DNA from: JAEUIA01 sp038330085
Lineage (GTDB): Bacteria > Planctomycetota > UBA1135 > GCA-002686595
Assembly: GCA_038330085.1 (NCBI GenBank)
Contig: JBBQNP010000049.1
Location: 1 to 30,508 of the forward strand
DNA: 30,508 bases
Direction: 5' to 3'
In this document: positions 23,530 to 30,508 of the stretch, in pieces
Numbering within the stretch: position 1 is the first letter of the stretch
Layout: each line of letters opens with the position of its first letter
The notes under the pieces: generated by a model
What the model was told of the DNA's origin: nothing
Databases searched by the model: none
The model's input: the letters and a program-made list of their open reading frames with translations, nothing else
Made by a program: the position numbers and the translations under genes

Positions 23530-26358
23530 ATGCGTTTCTTCATCTCGACCTGCCTCTGTGCCGCGACGACGCTGATCGCTCCCGCCCGAGCCCAATTCCC
23601 TGCGGCGCACGAGCTGCCGGGTGACCTCGCCAGCGGACCGGCAGCCGGGGAGCAGCGCCACTCCGCGATCGCCCAGGGCAACAACCAGTCGTTGATCGTC
23701 TACGAAGATCACCGCGCCATTCTCGGCGACACGGTCGCGTACTCGTCCAGCGGCGTCGCCGTGCTCGAAGCTGCGCGCTTCGACTCCGCCGGCACGTTGA
23801 TCGACACCGTCCCGATCAGCGTCCGCAGAGGAACCAACTCGCCCAGGGATCCGCACGTCGCCTGGAACGGATCGACCTGGCTCGTCGTGTGGGACGAGCT
23901 CGTGCGTCACCAGTTCGAATCTGACCGCGGCGTGTTCGCAGCCCGCGTCGATGCCGCGGGACACGTGCTCGACGACCCGCCCATGCTGCTCGCGGACGTG
24001 AGCTACGTCGACGAGTCGTATCCCGTCGTCGCAAGCGATGGGACGCGCTGGGCCGTCGCCTGGTCCAGCCTCGTCGGCGGGGCGGACGCGATCCAAGGCT
24101 GCACGATCGACCCGAGCGGCACGGTCGGTCCGGTTTCGACGATGATGACGTCGACGATCGGCTTCTACTTCCCGGTGGGCTTCGAGATGGCCTGGTCGAA
24201 CGGCCGCTATCTCTTCGTCTCGCAGCACTTCCTGCCGGGCGGACAATTCAACGACGCGGTCGGTCAGCTCTTCGACGCGAACCTCGCGAAGATCGGAACC
24301 GAGTTCGCCATCACGTTCGGCTCGAGCATCAGCGACGTCCAGGTCGCCGGCAACGGGTCGGACTTCTGCGTGACGTGGCGTCACGCCAACGCTTCGATCC
24401 GCGCGACACCGGTTTCGGCAGCGGGCAACGTGCTCGTGCAAGGCGGTGTCGACTTGATGGGGCCGGCGCCCGGGTATTCGGCGTACCAGTTGCCCGCGGT
24501 GGCGTGGGACGGAACGGACTGGGCCGTCGCGTTCGGCACCGGATCGGGCTCGAACACGGCGATGAACGTGTCGCGGCTGTCGACCAACGGAACGCTCGTC
24601 GGCGGTGCGCCCGTGACGATCGCTCAAGGCTCCGTGGAGATGAGCCGGCCGGCTTGCGCGCCCATCGCAGGTGGAGTGCAGATCGTGTGGGACGACGCGC
24701 GCAACAATCCGAACCCCATCGCGAGCTGGGCCTCGGACCGCATGGACGTGTACAGCGCGGTGATGACGGCGAGCGGTGCTGTCAACACCCCGGTCGACGT
24801 GACGGTTTCGCCTCCGGCCCAGCTAGATCCACAGATCGCCGGAGACGCAGTGCAGGGCTACCTCGCCGCGTTTTTCTCGGTCACGCAATCGACGACGACG
24901 GTGAACGTGCAGCGCCTCGACACCAGCGGCTATGCGATCGACCCGCAACCGATCGCGCTGTTCTCCGGACCGAGGACGCTTCACAACCTGGACTTGGCGT
25001 GGAGTGGCACGAACTGGATGCTCGTGTGGGAAGAGTTCACGCTCGGCGGTTCCACCATCTACGGCATGCGGATCGCGCCGAACGGAAATGCGCTGGACGC
25101 GTCCCCGATTTCGATCCTGCCGGGAAGCGGGGCTTCCATCGCGGCCGTGAACGGCGACTACCTGATCGTCGCGACCAACGAGCCCGTGCTCCATCAAAGG
25201 TACGTCTACACGAGGCGCGTGCGCGCTTCGGATGGAGCGTTGCTCGACGCGGCCCCGGTGCAGCGCACGAACGTCGGGTTCGACACGCAAGCGACGGTCG
25301 CGGCGTTCAACGACCGCTGGATCCTCGCCTGGGCGCACAGCGTCACGCACGACGCATCCTTCGCGACCATCCGCTCGATGATCGTGTCCGCGAGCGGAAT
25401 CGGCAGCGTTGCAGACGTGGCCGGATCGGGAACCAGCAGCAACGGCGAGCCCGTTCTCGCCACGGATGGTGTGCAGTCGCTGCTCGTGTGGACTAGCGGC
25501 GGTGACGTGCTCGGTCGTCGCATCCTGAACGACGGCACCAAGCTCGACACGGATGCAGGCTTCGTCATCTCGAGCGCCAACAACCAGCAGTTCGCACCTC
25601 ACGTCGCCTGGAACGGCGGTGAGTTCGTGGTCGCCTTCGCAGACTACCGTGCGCACGTCAACCCGCTCGAGACGGGCATCGGGGACGTCTACGCCGCGCG
25701 CGTCGATGCCGGCGGCACGGTGCTCGATCCCAACGGGATCGTGGTCGCGAACGATGTCTTGACGCCGGAAGGTCGGCCGTGCGTCGCTGGAGGCGCGGGC
25801 ACGACGGTCGTCGCGTTCGACGCGTTGCTCGCGGGGGCGCCGTTCGGCAACTGGCGCGTCTCGATCAGCGCAGAAGCGCCGACCACGGGAACCGGATTCT
25901 GTTTCGGCGATGGCTCGGGCACCGCGTGTCCTTGCGGCAACGCGAGCGCGTCGGGCACCGAGTCGGGCTGCACGAACTCGATCGGTCCCGCAGGCAAGCT
26001 CACCGCGGACGGACATGCGGCGATCTCGGGTGACACGGTCGTCTTGCGCGGCAGCTCGATGCCGAACTCGTCCGCGCTCTACTTCCAAGGCACGGCCGAG
26101 ACGGCGGGCGGCGCAGGAGCGGTGTTCGGCGACGGACTGCGCTGCGCTTCGGGCACGATCGTGCGACTGGGCGCGCGCTCCAACGTCGGCGGCGCTTCGA
26201 CCTACCCCGCGGCGGGCGATCCGAGCATCTCCCAAAAGGGTGCGGTCAGCGCGCCAGGCGTGCGCACGTACCAAGTGTGGTACCGAAACGCTGCGGCGTT
26301 CTGCACACCGTCCACGTTCAACCTCTCGAACGGATGGCGCCTCACGTGGGCGCCGTGA
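23530..26358 (+). CDS. Large secreted propeller-like repeat protein with Cys-rich C-terminal domain
   Basis: 942 aa from the ATG at 23530 (GGAG 11 nt upstream); the open frame runs back into the preceding gene but only 23530 gives a signal peptide (MRFFISTCLCAATTLIAPARA|QF). The body (about 45-780) is a run of repeats ending in a P-x-V-A-W-N-G-x-x-W-x-V-x-W pattern, for example DPHVAWNGSTWLVVWDE, LPAVAWDGTDWAVAFG and NLDLAWSGTNWMLVWEE. I count 14, compatible with two seven-bladed propellers, although the repeat family is not one I can name with certainty. The last ~155 residues are the shared six-Cys domain (CFGDGSGTACPCGN ... MPNSSALYFQGT ... QVWYRN ... FCTPSTFNLSNG). No catalytic motif is apparent. 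It is a single-gene unit behind copy 3 of the shared element. Confidence 0.82.
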   Translation: MRFFISTCLCAATTLIAPARAQFPAAHELPGDLASGPAAGEQRHSAIAQGNNQSLIVYEDHRAILGDTVAYSSSGVAVLEAARFDSAGTLIDTVPISVRRGTNSPRDPHVAWNGSTWLVVWDELVRHQFESDRGVFAARVDAAGHVLDDPPMLLADVSYVDESYPVVASDGTRWAVAWSSLVGGADAIQGCTIDPSGTVGPVSTMMTSTIGFYFPVGFEMAWSNGRYLFVSQHFLPGGQFNDAVGQLFDANLAKIGTEFAITFGSSISDVQVAGNGSDFCVTWRHANASIRATPVSAAGNVLVQGGVDLMGPAPGYSAYQLPAVAWDGTDWAVAFGTGSGSNTAMNVSRLSTNGTLVGGAPVTIAQGSVEMSRPACAPIAGGVQIVWDDARNNPNPIASWASDRMDVYSAVMTASGAVNTPVDVTVSPPAQLDPQIAGDAVQGYLAAFFSVTQSTTTVNVQRLDTSGYAIDPQPIALFSGPRTLHNLDLAWSGTNWMLVWEEFTLGGSTIYGMRIAPNGNALDASPISILPGSGASIAAVNGDYLIVATNEPVLHQRYVYTRRVRASDGALLDAAPVQRTNVGFDTQATVAAFNDRWILAWAHSVTHDASFATIRSMIVSASGIGSVADVAGSGTSSNGEPVLATDGVQSLLVWTSGGDVLGRRILNDGTKLDTDAGFVISSANNQQFAPHVAWNGGEFVVAFADYRAHVNPLETGIGDVYAARVDAGGTVLDPNGIVVANDVLTPEGRPCVAGGAGTTVVAFDALLAGAPFGNWRVSISAEAPTTGTGFCFGDGSGTACPCGNASASGTESGCTNSIGPAGKLTADGHAAISGDTVVLRGSSMPNSSALYFQGTAETAGGAGAVFGDGLRCASGTIVRLGARSNVGGASTYPAAGDPSISQKGAVSAPGVRTYQVWYRNAAAFCTPSTFNLSNGWRLTWAP
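25891..26358 (+). repeat. Coding repeat: Cys-rich C-terminal domain, copy 3
   Basis: Encodes the last 155 residues of the 942-aa protein. The six Cys and the CPCGN, SSALYFQGT, FGDGLRC, QVWYRN and FCTPSTFN motifs align without large gaps to copies at 13511 and 22788. Confidence 0.75.
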
Positions 26359-26396
26359 AATCGATCGACCCGTCGACTCCGTTGGGCTGATCGCAA

Positions 26397-26430
26397 TCGA
26401 GGTCGCCGAGCTTCCGCTTGGCGGCCTCGA
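26397..26430. terminator. Bidirectional terminator-like hairpin between convergent genes
   Basis: TCGAGG/CCTCGA, one mismatch, CGCC/GGCG, one mismatch, then AGC-TTCC-GCT form a 34-nt hairpin in the 76-bp gap between the stops at 26358 (+) and 26435 (-). Symmetry lets it serve both strands. No long T-run. Confidence 0.5.
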
Positions 26431-26434
26431 CGCA

Positions 26435-28054
26435 TCAGTGCTTGTCGGGAAGCGCAAGCCCTGAGATGTACGTGCGCCAGGCGATCTCGAGCGCGTCGAG
26501 GTCCACGCCGGCAAACGCCGCTTCGACCGCTCGATTGCGTGCAGCGAAACCGGCGACCCCGCGCGCGTTCTCGTTGCTCTTCTTGGTCTCGTCGAGCTTG
26601 CCGAGCTCTTCCGCGTACGCCGACTTGAGCACGTCGAAGTACGTCGGGAGGATGCGTGCCCACTCCGGTTTCGCGGCGACCTGCTTGCACGTGCGCAGGA
26701 AGTAGATGATCGACCAACCCTCCGAGTAGCAGACCGCGGGGTTCGCGTAGTACTGCTGCTGCTCGAAGCGGATGATGTCCTTGAACGGGACGACCAGATC
26801 CTTGTCGATGACGGCCTGGATGTACGGCAAGCGCCACGGGTTCGCGCCGATCCCGCGCATCTTCCCGTCCTTCAGCATCGCTCCCGAGAAGTAGTCGCCG
26901 GTGCCTTCGTTGAACCACGAGTGCGGCGGCAACTCGCCCGTCGAGTAGTGGATGTACTGATGGAAGGCCTCGTGGTAGAGCACGATGAACGTGTCGGCGT
27001 CGCTCTTCTTCCAGTCGCGCTCCACCTTCTCCGCGTCGTACAGCACGAGCTCCTGCGACTGCGAGTTCCAAAAGCCCGCCGACATCGCCATGCCGCCGTA
27101 GCTCAGGTATTCCTCGCGGTTCTTGCACACGCGCACCGTCGAGACCGCGGCGATCGGCTTTTCAGGCGGGAAAAGCCGCTCGTACTCCTTGCGGATCAGC
27201 TCCAGGTCGCGGAACACCTTGCGCATCAGCGGCTGATCGGGCGTGTCGTACACGACGATGTAGTCGTCGAGGTCCTGCGCCTGCCAACCGCGCACGAGCT
27301 TCTTGCGCACGCCGATGCGGAACGGGATGTCGATGTACTTCGACCGCGCGTAAATCATGTCGAGCTTCGCGGTCGACATCTGCTCGGGCTCCGAGAAGTC
27401 GACCTTGTCCGAAGTCGCGTGCCAGATCTTCGTGTGCTTGTCGATGTCGTCCTCGGACGCCAGCCCGAAGAACACGATCAGGCGCTCGGGCTTCGAGTAC
27501 GTGCACGCCCAGCCCAACGCCTTCGTGGCGCCCTTGCCCTTGCGCGTGGTCAGCGTGTACTCGCGCGCCGCCCAGCCTTGTCGCGTGCGCTTGTCATCTT
27601 CTTCCGCGACGAGCCTGAACTCGGGATATCGCTGCTCGACGTACCGCTCGAACGAGTTGATCGGCAGCGGCGGCTTGGGCTCGTCCTTCGCCTTCTTCTC
27701 CTTCTTGCCGGTCCCTTCCGGTTCGGTGCCCGGTTCCGGCGGAGGCTCGCCCGATCCACCCGTGCGCGGCGCGACATCGGGCGGATCCGGTACGCGGTCG
27801 ATCCACAGGACGTAGAGCTCCGGCCGCATCGTCTTCGCGGATTCGCGCGCGCCCTGCGGCAGCTTCTCGACGAAGTGCAGGACGATGTTCGCCTCGTCCG
27901 GCTGCGTCGGCACCTGCTCGTAGTCGCGCGCGCGCGGGAACGTCAGCCCGAGGTCGGGGTGCTTCTCGGTCGTGTACCCACCTTGTGCGTGCGACGAAAC
28001 GAGCAGCACGAAGGGAGCGAGCGAGAACAGGAGCGAGCGATGCACGGCGTGCAT
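26435..28054 (-). CDS. Secreted gluzincin-like metalloprotease (DUF1570-like)
   Basis: 539 aa from the ATG at 28054; a GTG at 28060 would add two residues. The signal peptide ends SSHA|QG near residue 24. A Pro/Lys/Glu-rich linker (about 100-125) separates an N-terminal domain from the rest. The zinc signature HEAFHQY gives His361, Glu362 and His365. Glu383 in WFNEGTGDYF, 18 residues on, is the third ligand expected of a gluzincin. The preceding LVLYDAEKVERDW and following CYSEGWSIIYFLR fit DUF1570-like proteins common in planctomycetes. It probably hydrolyses or binds peptides outside the cytoplasm; the substrate is unknown. It lies 163 bp downstream of the HD gene on the same strand, so it may have its own promoter. 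Confidence 0.85.
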   Translation of the reverse strand: MHAVHRSLLFSLAPFVLLVSSHAQGGYTTEKHPDLGLTFPRARDYEQVPTQPDEANIVLHFVEKLPQGARESAKTMRPELYVLWIDRVPDPPDVAPRTGGSGEPPPEPGTEPEGTGKKEKKAKDEPKPPLPINSFERYVEQRYPEFRLVAEEDDKRTRQGWAAREYTLTTRKGKGATKALGWACTYSKPERLIVFFGLASEDDIDKHTKIWHATSDKVDFSEPEQMSTAKLDMIYARSKYIDIPFRIGVRKKLVRGWQAQDLDDYIVVYDTPDQPLMRKVFRDLELIRKEYERLFPPEKPIAAVSTVRVCKNREEYLSYGGMAMSAGFWNSQSQELVLYDAEKVERDWKKSDADTFIVLYHEAFHQYIHYSTGELPPHSWFNEGTGDYFSGAMLKDGKMRGIGANPWRLPYIQAVIDKDLVVPFKDIIRFEQQQYYANPAVCYSEGWSIIYFLRTCKQVAAKPEWARILPTYFDVLKSAYAEELGKLDETKKSNENARGVAGFAARNRAVEAAFAGVDLDALEIAWRTYISGLALPDKH

Positions 28055-28217
28055 GATCACGTTCTACCCCGAGTCCGCACCGGGTGACAATTCGTCGGCG
28101 TGATCCGGGCGATCGAGCCCGCGGCGCTGCATGGCCGGGCCGGCCCACACGGCATCGGCGCTGCGGAAAGGTGGCGGATCGACCTTGGATGTCTGCCGCG
28201 CGGGGAGGCTTGCGGGT

Positions 28218-28802
28218 CTATCCGGCGCTCTTGACGTCGGACATCGCGGCGCGCAAGGCCCGGCCCAGGCGGGGGTCGACGTGGGCTGCGAGTGCTTCGA
28301 CGAGTGCGCCCGACAACTCGAGCGTCTTTTCTTTTCCGCCCGTGAACCGCACCCAGACGGCCGACTTGTCGCTCGCTGCAGCCAAGTCGGTGGCAAGCGA
28401 GCGCAGGTTGTGCAGCTTGTCAGCCGCCTTCACCGTGCGCGCATCGTCGCTCATGTGCGCGACGTGCGCGATGCCGGCGAGCTTGCGCTCCTCCCACGTC
28501 AGACCCTTGTCCTCGGTGAGCTCGGCGACGATGCCCGCGACGACCGGACCGAACTCGCGCCCGACGCGGTCGCCGTCCCAACCGGCGTTCTTGCAGTCTT
28601 CGACGACGTCGTGCAGCAGCGCCGCCTGGATCAGGATCGGATCGACGTCGAGGCGCGCGAGCTCGATCGCGACGTGGATCGGATGCACCACGTACGGGAT
28701 CTCCGTGCCTTTGCGTGTCTGACCGCGGTGCGCGACCTCCGAAGCGCGCAGTGCTCGCTCGATGTCGGCGTCGTACACGTTGTCGGAGTGCGAAGTGGAC
28801 AC
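28218..28802 (-). CDS. HD-domain hydrolase, SpoT/MESH1-like (possible small alarmone hydrolase)
   Basis: 194 aa, GTG start. The all-helical HD fold carries the RSH-type set: HRGQTRKGTEIPYVVHP with metal ligand His40, LLHDVVED with His64-Asp65 and the Glu-Asp 68-69 pair, and KAADKLHNLRS with Asp128. These match the (p)ppGpp hydrolase half of SpoT and the stand-alone MESH1 proteins. There is no synthetase, TGS or ACT domain, so if active on alarmones it would only remove them with Mn2+. Other nucleotide substrates are possible. It sits 4 nt after the lipoprotein gene, clearly in one operon. No synthetase gene is in the window. Confidence 0.85.
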   Translation of the reverse strand: MSTSHSDNVYDADIERALRASEVAHRGQTRKGTEIPYVVHPIHVAIELARLDVDPILIQAALLHDVVEDCKNAGWDGDRVGREFGPVVAGIVAELTEDKGLTWEERKLAGIAHVAHMSDDARTVKAADKLHNLRSLATDLAAASDKSAVWVRFTGGKEKTLELSGALVEALAAHVDPRLGRALRAAMSDVKSAG

Positions 28803-28806
28803 GCGA

Positions 28807-29196
28807 TCAGAGGTCGGACTTCTTGGTTCCGTCGACGTAGACGCCGTCCGCCTTCACTTCGATCTTCACTTCACCGGAGAGCGGACCGATCGACTTGTTC
28901 CCGATGCGGATCGAATCGGGTTCGACCGAAAGCACGCGACCGTCGACCTTGATCGTGGTCTTCAGCGTGCTCTCGCCTGCGACGGTCTGCGTCGTGATCT
29001 CGTATCCCGTCTCCATTCCCGGCGCGATCGTGAGGACCCCGCGCATGCGCCCCGTGTCGAACGTGACCATACCGCCCTGCTTGTTCGCGTGCAGATCGAC
29101 GCTGGTGATGGCGCTCGTGTTCGATTGGGTCGGTGCGATGTGCTCCGTCTTGGAGCAAGCGCACGCGAGGAGGAGCAAGAAGAGGCTGCAACGCAC
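28807..29196 (-). CDS. Small putative lipoprotein, unknown function
   Basis: 129 aa from a GTG at 29196; the frame is open far upstream but there it overlaps the membrane-protein gene in another frame. The N-terminus MRCSLFLLLLACACSK is a lipoprotein-type signal with Cys12 as the likely lipidated residue (LLAC), though -2 Leu is not ideal. The rest is a beta-rich domain with alternating polar strands (VTFDTGRMRGVLTI, STLKTTIKVDGRVLSV, IGPLSGEVKIEVKADGVYVDG) and no recognised family. It lies 17 nt after the membrane-protein stop and 4 nt before the HD gene, so these are co-transcribed. Confidence 0.65.
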   Translation of the reverse strand: MRCSLFLLLLACACSKTEHIAPTQSNTSAITSVDLHANKQGGMVTFDTGRMRGVLTIAPGMETGYEITTQTVAGESTLKTTIKVDGRVLSVEPDSIRIGNKSIGPLSGEVKIEVKADGVYVDGTKKSDL

Positions 29197-29213
29197 GTCG
29201 ACAAGATAGCGAA

Positions 29214-30083
29214 TCAGATCTGGATCCGCAGCGGCTTGATCGCGAGCGCGCCGAACAGGAGCGAGCTGACGAAGAACACGATCAGCACCCCGCTTGGTCC
29301 GCCCGGCATCCAACCCAAGTCCGAATTCGGATAGACGAACGCGATGCGCTCGAAAGGGGAGCTGGATTCGAACGTGGGCTCGGCCGGCCACAACAACGCC
29401 GACTCGAGACCGCGTCCGCGCAAGGGCTGCATCGTGCGCGGCGACACGTTGCCGGCGTAGAGCGTCTTCGTCACGACCGTCCTCTCCTTCTCGCCGACCG
29501 GCAACGCGAACTGGATTTCGTACCGGCCCGGCCTCGTCGCGACGACTTCCTGGAATGCGCGGCCTTCGCTCGAGATGCGCACGAGCGGCGACATGACCTT
29601 CACGCCGTCCGGGTAATGGATCTCGAGATCGCGCACCCGCGCTGCCTCGGACGGCACGAACTCGACCTCGATCGTCGTGCCTTGTCCGGCGAGGAACCCG
29701 GGCCCGCCCTCTTTCACCGGGATCGGCGCGAAGCCGTAGCGCACGACGAACTGCGCGAGCACGAACGCGAACGGCAGCGCGAGCGGGACGAGCGGCATCA
29801 GGTTCAGCGCGAGGTACTGCATATTGCGCACGAGCACCTTGCCGATCGCGCGACCGACGATGCGCAGGTCGTCCTGGTAGATGCGGATCTCGATCAGGTG
29901 CGCCTTGATCTTGTCCTTCGCGGCCCGGATCGCTTTCTGGCGCGAGAGGTGCTTGAAGCACACGAGCGCGACGATGCCGAAGATGCCGCTCGCTATGACG
30001 AGCGCAGCTCCGCGGCCGAGCTGGTCGAGCGGCCAGAGCAGCACGTCGAACACGTACGTGATCCCGCGATCGAGGGCGTTCAT
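29214..30083 (-). CDS. Membrane protein with periplasmic beta domain, unknown function
   Basis: 289 aa, ATG start. There is a hydrophobic helix at about 27-43. A strongly basic amphipathic stretch follows (RQKAIRAAKDKIKAHLIEIR, ending near 68), then a long hydrophobic region about 88-115 (LALNLMPLVPLALPFAFVLAQF), a soluble beta-rich domain (about 120-260), and a final helix at about 266-284. The helix, basic cytosolic loop and paired-helix layout is reminiscent of EMC3/YidC-like (DUF106) proteins, but I see no decisive residues and do not name it so. The C-terminal domain has the look of an immunoglobulin-like fold (GRYEIQFALPVGEKERTVV). It is 49 bp after the 65-aa gene and 17 bp before the lipoprotein gene. 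Confidence 0.7.
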   Translation of the reverse strand: MNALDRGITYVFDVLLWPLDQLGRGAALVIASGIFGIVALVCFKHLSRQKAIRAAKDKIKAHLIEIRIYQDDLRIVGRAIGKVLVRNMQYLALNLMPLVPLALPFAFVLAQFVVRYGFAPIPVKEGGPGFLAGQGTTIEVEFVPSEAARVRDLEIHYPDGVKVMSPLVRISSEGRAFQEVVATRPGRYEIQFALPVGEKERTVVTKTLYAGNVSPRTMQPLRGRGLESALLWPAEPTFESSSPFERIAFVYPNSDLGWMPGGPSGVLIVFFVSSLLFGALAIKPLRIQI

Positions 30084-30132
30084 GGTATCAGCGTCGATCG
30101 CACTGGATCGTGGCAGCGATTCGAGGCGGGGA

Positions 30133-30330
30133 TCAGGAGATGTAGCCCAGGCCCTTGAGCTTCTCGGTGATCTGCGCGTCGCTCTGCGCGCCCTCGAACT
30201 GCGCGACCTCTTTCTCGAGCACGTGCACGATGAACTCCTCGTGCGACGCGTAGCCCGCGACCGCCGCGATCTTCTTGATGCGCTCGATCAGGTCCTTGTC
30301 GAGCTTGATCTTGTTTTCGCTGCCGAACAT
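30133..30330 (-). CDS. 65-aa ribbon-helix-helix-like protein
   Basis: 65 aa, ATG start. The first half (IKLDKDLIERIKKIAAVAG followed by SHEEFIVHVLEKEV) fits the strand-helix-helix pattern of small ribbon-helix-helix proteins. The tail ITEKLKGLGYIS resembles the C-terminal tail often seen on sulfatase/phosphodiesterase proteins. It begins 8 nt after the stop of the upstream AlkP-superfamily gene, so it is translated with it. It could be a DNA-binding regulator or a small partner of the hydrolase; neither is proven. Confidence 0.65.
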   Translation of the reverse strand: MFGSENKIKLDKDLIERIKKIAAVAGYASHEEFIVHVLEKEVAQFEGAQSDAQITEKLKGLGYIS

Positions 30331-30338
30331 CCCGACTC

Positions 30339-30508
30339 CTACTCGAGCACCTTGTGACCGCGCATGCCCGGCCCCGGCGCGATGCCGTACTGCCGGAGGA
30401 TCTCCACCGTGACGTCCTCGAGACGGTGCGCGCCGTCCGCCACCTTGCGGTTGGACAGAAGAGTACCGGGCACGACCTCCGGCGCCATCAAGTGGTTGCC
30501 GTTGAACG
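30339..30508 (-). CDS. AlkP-superfamily phosphodiesterase/nucleotide pyrophosphatase-like protein, 3' end only
   Basis: The reading frame runs off the right edge; 55 codons and the TAG stop at 30339-30341 are in the window. The visible residues start FNGNHLMAPEVVPGTLLSN and include HRLEDVTVEILRQYGIAPGPGMRGHKVLE near the end. 'MAPEVVPGTLLSNRKV' with a following 'L.D.T.EIL..YGI.P...M.G' is the normal C-terminus of type I phosphodiesterase/nucleotide pyrophosphatase proteins. The catalytic metal residues lie outside the window. It heads the operon that continues to 28218. Confidence 0.75.
   Translation of the reverse strand, partial: FNGNHLMAPEVVPGTLLSNRKVADGAHRLEDVTVEILRQYGIAPGPGMRGHKVLE

Noticed and set aside
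21954..26514. Long minus-strand open frames opposite the FG-GAP and 942-aa secreted genes
   Set aside because: No motif, biased composition, and they cross the gene-free leader without respecting its signals.

Overview
This is a GC-rich, gene-dense bacterial chromosome segment that I place in the Planctomycetota. Three signs support this. An ECF sigma factor of the planctomycete-rich type overlaps a membrane-anchored Ser/Thr kinase that carries TPRs. Several large secreted proteins share a Cys-rich C-terminal domain (CPCGN ... QVWYRN ... FCTPSTFN) that I remember from Poly30/Saltatorellus-like planctomycete genomes; this is recollection, not a search result. There is also an orphan secreted gluzincin-like protein of the DUF1570 kind. 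I found no tRNA, rRNA, IS element, CRISPR array or phage gene.

Layout. 1-5519 (+): the 3' end of a DUF4097-like protein, a membrane rhodanese, a membrane TPR protein, an aldehyde dehydrogenase and a secreted alpha/alpha-toroid protein. 5542-10261 (-): a small membrane protein, a DCC thiol oxidoreductase, an SDR, a glutamine-synthetase-family ligase, a PrxQ-like peroxiredoxin and a TMEM175-family channel. 10371-13981 (+): a CysQ/inositol-monophosphatase-family enzyme, then a secreted SBBP beta-propeller protein. 14060-17369 (-): the ECF sigma/kinase pair. 17684-26358 (+): the RNA ligase RtcB, a strongly structured gene-free stretch, a sigma-54 activator with no sensor domain, a secreted FG-GAP protein and a second large secreted propeller-like protein. 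26435-30508 (-): the secreted gluzincin-like protein, a SpoT-like HD hydrolase, a small lipoprotein, a membrane protein, a 65-aa ribbon-helix-helix-like protein and the 3' end of an AlkP-superfamily phosphodiesterase.

How the genes may work together. The most interesting part is a candidate secreted-protein regulon. Genes 11474, 20451 and 23530 combine 7, 14 and 14 propeller-blade-like repeats with the same C-terminal domain of about 155 residues. The transcription units leading to all three carry the same bipartite element, TGAMGG-N14-CTGCGCATGRACY, in their gene-free leaders (11358-11391, 19304-19337, 23432-23465). The middle copy lies in front of the sigma-54 activator, which is followed after 71 bp by the FG-GAP gene. 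A second candidate is the run of stable hairpins between rtcB and the activator (19084-19278). It includes a 40-nt hairpin with 17 of 18 positions paired, whose two wobble pairs work only in a plus-strand transcript. It may be a small RNA or a regulatory leader next to an RNA-repair ligase.
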